Source: Misgurnus anguillicaudatus (taxonomy: Eukaryota; Chordata; Actinopteri; Cypriniformes; Cobitidae). From it: a stretch of DNA of 64,000 nucleotides. Where the stretch lies: positions 22,527,001 to 22,591,000 of the forward strand of contig NC_073354.2 in NCBI RefSeq assembly GCF_027580225.2. Direction: 5' to 3'. The notes below the pieces were generated by a model. The model made no database searches. It was not told the origin of the DNA and worked only from the letters and a program-made list of their open reading frames with translations. This document shows positions 12,401-24,400 of this stretch, piece by piece (position 1 is the stretch's first letter; each line of letters starts with the position of its first letter). The position numbers and the translations under genes were made by a program.

Positions 12401-15400
12401 ACTTTCATGTTGTTACAAACCTGTATAAATTTCTTTGTTCTGATGAAGACAAAGGAAGATATTGTGAGGAATGTTTGTAACCAAACCGTTCCTGAGCTCC
12501 ATTTACTTCCATAGTATGAAAAAAGAATACTATAGAAGTGAATTGGGCTCACAAACATTCCTCACAATATCTTCATTTGTGTTCATCAGAACAAAGAAAT
12601 GTATACGGGTTTGTAACAACATGAGGGTGAGTAAATGATGACAAAATTTTCATCTTTGGATGAACTATCCCTTTAACTTGCAGGGTTTTCAGTTGGATTG
12701 TCCTTTTTACCCTGTTTAAGTACTGTTATACAATACAATACTCTCCTGACGAATGTGTGGAAACTGACCCCGAGATAATTATAATAAGAAAGAGATCATT
12801 CACTTCACTCGCTGACCACCAGGCACTCCTCATGAGTGTAATAAAATCTGCCATTATTCCCCGCTGCTATCTCCTGCCAGCTGCCAAAAACTTTTTACTA
12901 GGTAGTAAATATAAAACTGCCTCCATGTCAGACTCTTGCCAAATGGCTCTTTAGGGACATTTTGTTTCAAATGAGGTGATATTACTGTCATAAGAAGATT
13001 CAGAGGCAGTTGTGAGGTACTTTAGATGATTCTTCCTGTCTTTTAGGCATTTACTATTGGTGGGTTCTCTTAAATGGTTTGATGTGATTGCTTTGTGTCA
13101 TTTTAGACAACATCCATTGGTTGAAAGTATGTTTGGCCTATTTTCAATGATTTTAAAGGATAGTTCAGCAAAAAATGAACATTATCTCATGATTTACTCA
13201 TTCTCAAGCCATGCGAGATGTATATGATTATCACAAGTTAGAAGTCTAAAACAAGGATTTTAACCATGTAATGGCGGCATCTAGTGGAGGGATTGTGAAT
13301 TGCAACCAACCTCAATTTCGAAACACAATGATAAGCTACAGTAGCTGCCAAAGGACAAACATGTCTTCGCCTGAGACAATGTAGGGATTATGTAAGGTCT
13401 TTATACACTCACCTAAAGGATTATTAGGAACACCATACTAATACTGTGTTTGACCGCCTTCAGAACTGCCTTAATTCTACGTAGCATTGCTTAAACAAGT
13501 TGCTGAAAGCATTCTTTAGAAATGTTGGCCCATATTGATAGGATAGCATCTTGCAGTTGATGGAGATTTGAGGGATGCACATCCACGGCACGAAGCTCCC
13601 ATCCCACCACATCCCAAAGATGCTCTATTGGGTTGAGATCTGGTGACTGTGAGGGCCATTTTAGTACAGTGAACTCATTGTCATGTTCAAGAAACCAATT
13701 TGAAATGATTTGAGCTTTGTGACATGGTACATTATCCTGCTGGAAGTAGCCATCAGAGGATGGGTACATGGTGGTAACAAAGCGATGGACATGGTCAGAA
13801 ACAATGCACAGGTAGGCTGTGGCACTTAAACAATGTCCAGTTGGCACTAAGGGGCCTAAAGTGTGACAAGAAAACATCCCCCACACCATTACACCACTAC
13901 CACAGGCCTGCACAGTGGTAACAAGGCATGATGGATCCATGTTCTCATTATGTTTATGCCAAATTCTGACTCGACCATCTGAATGTCTCAACAGAAATCG
14001 AGACTCATCAGACTAGGCAACATTTTTCCAGCCTTTAACTGTCCAATTTTGGTGAGCTCGTGCAAATTGTAGCCTTTTTTCCCTATTTGTAGTGGAGATA
14101 AGTGATACCCGGTGGGGTCCTCTGCTGTTGTAGCCCATCCGCCTCAAGGTTGTGCATGTTGTGGCTTTACAAATGCTTTGCTGCATACCTCGGTTGTAAC
14201 GAAAAATCCGAAGCACCATTTACTACCATTATAAAGCTTGGAGGACCCAGGGCGTTTTCTAATATGACTTTCGTCTGAAAGATGATAGTCATATGCTTGA
14301 GGATGGGATCATTTAAATTTTTCGCTGAACTATCCCTTTAAGCACATGGGGAAAACAGTTTTGCTGGCCAGCAAAACACTCGCATTGTTAAATATACAAA
14401 AGTCGCAGTACATTCACGCACACACACCTCTGGTCTATCTTTGTACTTACACCTGCAGTCTTTGGGGAGCTGAGCTGAATGTGTCATCACAACCGCACAA
14501 GTGTGTGTGCTTGTGTGTATGTGTGTGTTAATGAGAGGGCTTTTGGTTTTATTCAAATGACCTTTGAGATCCTATATGTCCTTTTTTGGTAATATCTTCC
14601 AAATTGCTTCCTAAATTAGATTAGTATATCATAAGGGGTTTGTATTTCCATGAAGCGGTTTATTTTAGTTAGAATACGAGATTCCAGTAAAGGTTAATAA
14701 TACTGTAAAAAGTCCACAATATAAATAAGCAAGCATGCACATTATCTTCAGTAATGATGAAATAACTCTGTAGATTTGCAGTGTCATGCTATCAGGGGAT
14801 ATGCATGTGTGCTTTTCCAATCCTCCACAGTTTCAGTTTCCTCAGGTTTTTTCCTGTAGTGTGGAAAAACAGGGTAGTCATTTATTTGTGTGGAAAACAA
14901 TGGCCTGTATACACAAACACACATCATGCTGTTCAGCCTCTGCAGATCAGAAACTATCACTGTTGAGATTTTAACATCATTGAGCTCTGCTTGTTCTTCT
15001 TTCTGGGTTCTGATCAGTTGCTGTCTTTGTTAAAGCTTTGATGTCATTGGTCAGTGAAGGGAATTTATAGGACTAAGAAAAGTGACATCCTCTCTATCCG
15101 TGTGAATTCAAAGGGATTAGGCAGTTGCTAGGATGCTATTGATGGTTGCTAGGTGGTTGTTTATTGGACCAAGACAGAAAAGACCACCCCCAAGCACGAA
15201 AAACGTCCCGGTGTGTAAAGACCTTTAGATATGGTTCAGATCAATTCTTTAATAATTATTTATTTATAAGACAGTTCACCAAAATTTTTAATTCTGTCAT
15301 CATTTACTCACCCTAAGTTGTTCCAAAGTTGTATACATATCTTTGTTCTGCTGAACACAAATTGGGATATTTTGAAGAATGTTGGTAACCAGATAGGTCT

Positions 15401-18400
15401 TGAGGCATCATTTACTTCCATAGTATTATTTTTCCTATGGAAGTCAATGGTAATCCAGATCAGTTTGATTACAAATATTTTTCAAACTATCTTCATTTGT
15501 ATTCCAAAGAACAAAGATATTTATACAATGGAATTTTCATTTTTTTGGCGAACTATCCCTTTAAGAATATATGACCGAAGCACAACTGGCATCAGGAATA
15601 GTTCACCAAAATATGCAATTTCTCTCATAATTTACACATTCTTATGTGTCAACCCAGATGTATATGAATTCCTTCTTTCAGTTGAATACAAATGAATAAT
15701 GTTATATTAAAATGATGTCATTGCATCTTCAAATAAGCTCTTAAAGGTGCAGTGTGCAACTTTTTGAATGATCTTTTGTCAGAAATGCAATATAATATAC
15801 ATGGGTATGGGCCGGTATGAGATTTTGGCAGTATGATAACCTTAAGCAAAAATACCACGGTTTCACAGTGTTGTAGTATTGCCATTGCAACACTAAAATA
15901 TGTTATTTTCAAATGTCTGCATATATAAACAACAACTTTTTAACTGGACACGATACATTTTATTTTGAAACAACATACAACATGTATGCCAGGTGAAAAT
16001 AAAGCCTTAAATTATAATATTCTTTCTAAAACGTATACAAATTTATAAAATGAAAATATAATATAATATTAAATGTAAACATCAAATCAATTACATGACT
16101 TAATTATTTAAAGGGGCCTTGGCACAAGACTTTAAGATGTCAAATAAATATTTGGTGTCCCCAGAGTACATATGTGAAGTTTTAGCTCAAAATACCATAT
16201 AAATAATTTATTAAAACACATTAAAATTGCCACTTTGTAGGTGTGTGCAAAAATGTGCCGTTTTGGGTTTGTCCTTTAAAATGCAAATGAGCTGATGAAA
16301 TTCAAACACTGATCATAATAATGGCGGTTTGTTGCAATTAAAACTCAATTGTGCTTTTCTCTGCACTAAATGTCAGTGCTGTGGTTGGATAGTCCAGATT
16401 AAGGGGCGGTATTATTATAATAAGAGCTCCTTATGACATCATAAGGAGAGCCAAATTTCAATGACCTGATTGTAGAGAATGGTTTACCAAAACTAAGTTA
16501 CTGGGTTGATCTTTTTCACATTTTCTAGCTTGATAGAAGGGCTGGGGACCCAATCATAGCACTTAAACATGGAAAAAGTCAGATTTTCATGCCATGGCCC
16601 TTTTAACTAGTTTTATGTAAACGCAGCTTATACCTCGAAACGGTATCACATATCGGTTTTGAAACCTTGACTCTTTAAAACCTTGGTATACCTTGTAACC
16701 GGCCCATGCCTAAATATAAACATAACTATATTATCAGTTGTGTAAAGACTTTCATAATGAACTCTTATGTTTTTGTTACCTTAGAATGAGACGTTTTTAT
16801 CTACATACACAGAGGGTCCCTTTACATGGAAGTCGCCGTTTTTTTGCCACCATGTTTCTACAGAAGCCTTAACGGAAAAACTTGTTTACTAAGTTGTCTC
16901 GGACTATGACATGTTTGTCCTGTGGCAGCTACCGTAGGTTTTCTACGCATTTCAAAAGTGAGCCGTGTACTGAGCCATTGGTTGCAATTTGCAACACCAC
17001 CACTAGATGCCACAAAAAATTACACACTGCACCTTTAAAGCACAAACATCCATGGTTGAAGTAATCCAAATGACTCCACCAATGAGTTTCTTTGTTATCA
17101 GCTTACTGCCATATTTAAATTTACCATGCTGATCTGTATGTTGCATTGTATAAGTGACATGTCGATCACTATAAAAGCTTAATTGCTTTCCCTCACAAGC
17201 TTTTAGAAGGCATATATTAACCTGCTGAAGTCATTTGGATTACTTTAACCTGCAATTATTGTTATAAATAAGAAAATCTACAGATAACTGCAGTACATTT
17301 GAAATGCATAAAAATGTAAATATTATCTTTGCAGATATTGTTTAGTGGTTGCCCTGAGTTATCTCAGTTTCTGCCAAATCACTCGGGTTTACGTCTTTGA
17401 TTATGGAATGTACTCCGCCGATTTTACAGGGTAAGAATTTACAGATAAAGCTTACTGACATTATATCTAAGATGCAGTGTCATCATGGATCTCTTTCTCT
17501 CTACTTCTCCCTGACAGGCCCATGATGGTCATCACACAGAAGATAACCAGTGTGGCTTTTGAGATCCATGATGGTAAGATGGGAGCGTTTATGTGTTTGG
17601 TTAAGGGGTTTAGAATACACACACATTGTAATGATGCAGGGTATGGCATTCAAATGATCGTCCAATATGCTGCCAAAGGCCGTGAAAAACTAATTAAAGA
17701 AATGGAAGGCACAGAGATGCAATGAAAGCAAATGAAAACAAGCCCCGCCTCTTTCTATTCTCCACGCTTTTGTTCCTCATGGAGATAAATGACCCTGATG
17801 ATGTGCGGGACCACACGCGGCATTCTTAATATTACCATTATTTCTAAATCATTTCTCTCCATTCTGATGAGTTCAGCTGCTGTCCTGCAAGTCTTTGTCA
17901 TAGTTGCTTCAGAACAGAGTAGGTCCCCAAATGTGCAAAGGCCCGTTCACACCGTAACTGTAAAGATTAAACTATACTGATAACTATATTAGCGTCCACA
18001 CCAGTGACCAATAATATCATATTTATTCTGTGCTCGTGTGCTGCAGTCTCACATTTAAAATGTGTGAGCCCTTTAAATTCAAATTAATTTTAATTGGCTG
18101 TCAGTGTTTTATCGAAAGTAATTGTTCCTCTGTATCGATGTTGTGTTAGTTTTGGGATGGACTTTACTATTCTCTTTTATATTTACAGTTATAGTTGTCG
18201 CCTTGGTGTGAACGGTTCTTAATATTAGGCCTAGGCCGTATTACACCATACTGATAAACTATAATAGCAGAGAGGGACAAAAAGCACTAGCTTACCAATG
18301 CGTTTCCACAATTTGTTTTCATTCAGAACACGCTGAAAAGGACAAGGAGATTAGTGATTACATAACCGTAGTTGCAACACGCATTTGGAAAAGCGAGGCG

Positions 18401-21400
18401 CTACAGAGCACTATTTGTTTAAATTCAAAATACAATTTCACCATTAGATGGGGGTGAATCCTACTTATTATCCCTTTAAATCTTTCCCCGCCATTGACGA
18501 GTTATCTCGTCAATTAAGAGCAAACATTTGCATAAAATAAAGTGTTCCTGATGAATTTTTATGTTAATCTGTAATACCGTGATTATCCACTAGATGACTT
18601 AACCAATTTATGAAAAAACTGAAGCCAAAACGTTATTTACAAATTTTAAACTCTGTGTATGTTTTGATAATCGCTCTGAATTTGATCTCTAACAAAATTC
18701 CTTCACAAAAATGCAATTATTTCAGCTTTTTGAAAAAAATTATTTTTAAAGAAAAATACCCCTATTTAACTCTTTCCCCGCCAGCCAGCGCCAGCATTTT
18801 TCATGATTTTCACAAAAGTTTAATGCCTTCCAGAAAATGTTCTTCTTTAAATATATAAACAAACAATATATCAGATGAAAGAACAGACCCTCTGCTTTCA
18901 AAAAAAAAAAAAACGTTTCATCCTACCTACATTAGTTCTCTTGTAATCACCTCTCAAACATGGGTAGGTTTATTCAAAAACGCCCAATTTTGAGCAAAAA
19001 GCTGAGATAATTCCATTTTTGTGAAGGATTTTAATAGAGATCAGATGCAGAGCGATCTTTAAAACATACACGGAGTTCTTTCTCTTTCACGTGAGGCGCT
19101 ACTTCCGGGTTGTATAAGTTGCGGAAGTGCCACCTGGTGGATAATAGCGCTATTGTGGAAAGACAGAAAATCTCGTCATTGGCGGGGAAGCGTTTTCTCA
19201 ATGGCGGCGAAAGAGATAAGAGTTTATAAGCAGAGAAAAAAATATAGATAGGATGAATTTTTTTTCCTGGTTTGTTTGTTTGAAAGCAGAATGTCTGTTC
19301 TTTTATTTGATATATTTGTATGTTTATATATTTTTAGAAGAAAATTCTCCTGGAAGAAATTTTGTGAAACTTTTGTGAAAATCACAAAAAAATGCTGGCG
19401 GGCCATTTTTAAAAAAAATGGCTGGCGGGGAATGAGTTAACAGTGAGTGGGACGCCACATAGTAGCTTTTGCTTTGTCATGGTGCAAAGTGTCTCCATAA
19501 TTACAGAATAAGGCCATCATGTGGGCCAGTAAAATACACACATTTTATGAATTATACAAATACTAAATGCACCTTTTAAGTGGTGTTGTAAACACAATGC
19601 AAAGTTAAGTTACTTTTACATCTATAGACGGTTTCATCGGACGCACGTGTGGTGACGCGATACGCGTCTGGTCCGTACTTTACTTCCAGTTTCAGTTTTT
19701 TTTAATGGTTGACTAGTTGCTAAACTGAACTCTTGAACAAATACCTAGTCGAAAATAACAAATGTTTTGGTTTCCTAATTTACGTTTTGTTTATTTGACT
19801 TGTTATATAAATAAACTACGTTTAAAGTACTTTGTTGTTATTTATTCGTAGTGGAGTTTATCGGAAGTTACGTGTTGACCATGAAAGCTGCTTGTTTATG
19901 TTGTTACTGCTGAAACCGTCTATAGTATGGAGTCTGAATTAGGAGTCTGAGACATCTATTTAAAATATTAGGTTTGAGTCATGTTACATCTGCACTAAAG
20001 CCAGGCTTATCATTGATATATTTGTTAGATATAATCATACTTTTTGTATGTCATTTGTATTGCATAGTTATTGACCATATACAGGAAATAATTATAATTT
20101 GTAGAACAAATAGAAATATAAGCACACATAATTTATTGTGATATTTGCTCTTACTGCGATATAAAATTACTTACAACATGTTATAACAGTTTAGTAAAAC
20201 CCCCTTATCCATATGTAAGAGTAAAATGAAGATGTCTGGAGTCCAGCCACTACCTGTATACAAAAGGTTTTACCCGTTACCCTGAATAAACTGTCATTGA
20301 TATTCTCTGTGGTCCAAAGGATACTAATAGTGCAAGAAGTCCTTGCTGACCTCCATCACTGCCTCTGGGACTGTTGTTTCTGTATGTGTATAGCTCATTC
20401 TCTCCTCTCATAGGGTTGGTCATAGACTTTAATGAAACATGTAAAGTAATTTGTGTTTTTATGTGCATAAGCATGGCGATAAAAGAACAAAAAATTATTT
20501 CTTGCCTGCCTTGCCTTATCTTGCAGAAAGACAAACAACAGAGCATCTTCTTTCTCAGTCTAATTGCCTCTGTAAATCTGAGGACCGTGAAAGTTAATCA
20601 AAAGAAGCACCATAAAAGTGGCCCATATGACCAGTGTGCTATATTTCAAGTCTTTTGAAGCACTGAATGTAAATTGTTAAATATAATTTAGTGAATAAAT
20701 ATGCCTTTATCTTTACCTATGTTGTTGCAATATGATTAAAAAATCAAGGTAAATACATTCACTTATATTTATTGAATCTATTCGTATTATTTTACACATG
20801 TTTTACAACCTAAACCAGAAGAGAAATCAAATTGTAGACCAACCGCACGGAAATCAGCTGTCACTATTGCACCAGAAGGTGGAGAGATGTGACCGAGAGA
20901 TCAATGTTTTGGATTGAATCTTGGAAAAGTGGAATTGATTGTTTTTCCTTTATTGTTGCAGGAATGGCAAGGAAGGAAGATCAGCTTAATCGCGGTCAAA
21001 AACTGCTGGCAATAAGGTTAAAGAAAGTTAACATATAACCTTATTTGTCTTGTCTTATACGCTTGTTAAGAGGGTTATATGTAAACAATATGAAGAGACT
21101 GAAGTCAATGACATGGATATCTGGATTTAAAACTATTCATATAGGAGCGGTTTCCCGGACCAGGATTAGCTTAATCCAGGACTAGGCCTTAGTTTAATTA
21201 GGAAATATAACTAGTTTTAACAAACATGCCTTACTAAAAACATTGCCTGTGTGCATTTTGATGTAAAACAAAGGGCACTGATGTATTTTAAGATATGTAA
21301 GTGCAAGTTGTTTTCAGTTTGGAGAGCTCTTAAAAGTGTTTAATTCTAGGACTAGTCTAATCCCTGTCCGGGAAACCGCCCCATAATATTTTTTTTAATT

Positions 21401-24400
21401 TTATCATTATAAATTGGGCACAAATTATTGTTCTATCAAATACAAATCCCAAAGGTCCCGTTCTTCCTGTGTTTTTGAAGCTTTGATTGTGTTTACAGTG
21501 CTCAATATAATATGTGTTCATGTTTCACGTGTAAAAAAATACTTATCTCTATATCGCTGTTTTCACTGTCCTCAAAACGGGCTGATGTCTTTTTTGTTCT
21601 TTGAAGTCCCTCTTTCAGAAATATGTATCGAGTTCTGATTGTGTAGTTTGTTTAGTGCGTTTAGCTTAGTTTGCCGTTAGCTTAGCTGGCGACTGACTGT
21701 GGGTGGAGTTTAGTCAAAAAAACTGTTTTACTGACATCATTAAAGCAGGAAGTAGAGGACTGTAGTCCAAACCGGCCGTTCTCTGTAGGCGTTGAAAGGG
21801 GATTTCTGTAAAAGAAAATATATCGCCTGGCAGTGAACTTTGAGCTTTAGCATTTTACATGTATTATTTATGCTCTAACAGCAGCATTAAACACTAACTA
21901 AAGTTTGAAAAATGGGATCAGGAAGAATGTGACCTTTAAGTTAGTCTTTTATAAAAGTATGTATGTTACTGTAATTGGAAAATCTTTAAACCTTTCCTAT
22001 GGGTTTGTGTTTTATCCAGGCGGATGCCCAGTTTATTAGAGTACTTCAGTTATAACTGTAATTTCATGGGCATTTTGGCTGGTCCCACCTGCTCCTATAA
22101 TGATTACATCGCCTTCATTGAGGGCTCCCCCTGTCGTCATAGAGATCAGGAAACCAAAGACAAAGTGAATGGGAAGAGCAGACTGAATGACCCTTCACCA
22201 AACGTTTGTATTTTTTGTTTAAGGGACCTCTTATTATACACAAAGTCACAAATCACAAAAGGGCTAAACATAAGCTGCTATACATTATTTGCATTTTTTT
22301 CTCAAAATCATATATTTCTCCTTTTCTTTGAATCTGCTCCCATATGGTCAGCTATATTTATAATAATCATAATAATTTATTAAATACTTCAGATTATATT
22401 GCATATTTTACATTGCCGTAGTAGAATTAAAAAAGCAAAAATCTTTTAATGTAGAACTTTGCATAAACAATTTTAAGCATTGCTTTATTTGACTAATGTA
22501 ATAAATATTTACAACTCGCCATGTACAATTGCCATCTTATTGAGTCCTTAACATAATTTGATTTGGTTTTTAGATTAGATTATTTGCTGTATACTTTCAT
22601 TGTTCAGTATTTTAACCTGCCTCACATAGCAACAATTGCTCAACCAAAGATGTAAGGAACCAAAGAGATTTAAAGATTGTAGTCTATAATGGGCCTGTGT
22701 ATTGATTTTGCTTTCAGGTCCTTCTGTAATTATATAGATATATATACAGATATAGATAAATAGAGATTGATTGATTGATTCACATCAGTTTCTGACTTTC
22801 TGTCTGTTGTCTTTCCACAGACGGCAGTCATCCAAAAGCTGGCAACCTGCTTTATCTCCTTGATGGTCTTCCTCTCCGTCTGCAAAGTCTGTCCTGTGGA
22901 GCGTAACGTTGATGATGATTTTATCGCCACCACGCCCATCTATGCTCAGGTGGTCTACCTGTATTTGTCCATGCTGACCACCCGGCCTAAATACTACTTT
23001 GTTTGGACTCTGGGTGCGTTGACTTTCTGCCTCTCCTTCTCTTTTCATCTGCCTCGCTTTCTCTCTCCTTAATTTTTATCTAAATTGAGACATACTTTTA
23101 TACTAATCTACTCTTCACTTCTGTTCTTGTATTGGATATTATGGGTTATTTAATATCGCTGTGTCTGTCGGTCTTTCATCTATTTCCAAATGGTCCTTTT
23201 ATCCATAATGTGCTACGTGTTTGTCTTATAACTCGTAATGGTATGGATGATTTGTTAAAGCACAAGCAACAGTTTGTCTTTTCCGTTTCACCATCATCAT
23301 TTATGTTCGGGTATGATAAATTACGCATTGGGATGCATTATCCATCATCATGTTCTGAGGACTGGTTATGTGACCCATTTGAATTAGGATCAACATATTA
23401 CACAACATAGATTTGGACCTGATATCTTGTGTTGCAGTGCCCCCTTCAGGCAAAAGATGGAACTGAAATAAAGATGTGTGTGATAGTTATTAATGATAAA
23501 TCATGATGATATATAGAAGGAAATATACTTTTTGTATCTATAACACTTATTTAAACACACATTTAAAATTGAATAACCTATGCTTTATCAAACATATCCA
23601 GAAGTCAAAGAATGTTCTTTTCTGTTTAAAAATTAATTGGAAAACGTACCAGTTTTAAATTAACACTTGAAATAGGCATAACATAGTGTGTATATATTTA
23701 TATATAAGATATTGTCTCACTAATGGAACTTTGTCAGAAATGAAAAATGGCACTTTAGGGTTTTAGACATTGAGTCCATAACATTAATCTCTCTTTTATA
23801 TCTCCCCACTTCTGATAAAACTATAATCATGCTGTCCTGAATAGCTGATGCCATTAACAACGCAGCAGGATTTGGCTTTAATGGTTATGACAGTGATGGT
23901 TTGCCACGATGGGATCTCATTTCCAACCTCAGGATCATGAATATAGAGGTCAGTCGAGCTACTCTGAATTTTCAAAGCTTTATCAGAATTGTTATCATTT
24001 TTTTAACAAACCCTCGTGTTTTTTAGTGCGCGACCAGCTTTAAGGTTTTCCTGGATAACTGGAATATCCAAACAGCACACTGGCTTAAAAGGTATGAATT
24101 GCCAGACCCTGTGCGTTACATAATTACATGTCACTGCTGTCTACGTTCATATGTACATTTTTTAAATAATTCATGACCTAGATTTTTTGAAGAATCCATT
24201 GACGCCATCTAATGGTCCCAGGGGCCATTTAATTTTATAATATTTAATATTTTTAGATTTAATGTAATAAACAAATAAGCATGTCTTTTTACTGTAGGAA
24301 ATGACACTTCATGTGTATTTTCTTGTGTAGGGTGTGTTATGAACGTTGTCCTTATAACCCCACCGCTGCCACCTTTCTGCTGTCAGCCATGTGGCACGGC

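Larger units (their letters stand above)
13157..14337. mobile_element. TTAA-flanked MITE interrupted by a Tc1 remnant
   Basis: AGGATAGTTCAGC left end and GCTGAACTATCCCT right end, both at TTAA. The arms are separated by a Tc1/mariner insertion of about 0.8 kb. Confidence 0.75.
15745..17034. mobile_element. TTAA-flanked AGGTGCAGTGTG element (level 2)
   Basis: AGGTGCAGTGTGCAACTTTT left and TTACACACTGCACCT right, with TTAA at 15741-15744 and 17035-17038. Confidence 0.75.
15592..17250. mobile_element. Four-level nest of palindromic elements (outermost)
   Basis: Outer GGAATAGTTCACC element, resuming at about 17040 (ACAAACATCCATGGTTGAAG) and folding back near 17225-17250. It contains 15745-17034, which contains about 15803-16710, which contains 16112-16602. 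Confidence 0.6.
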
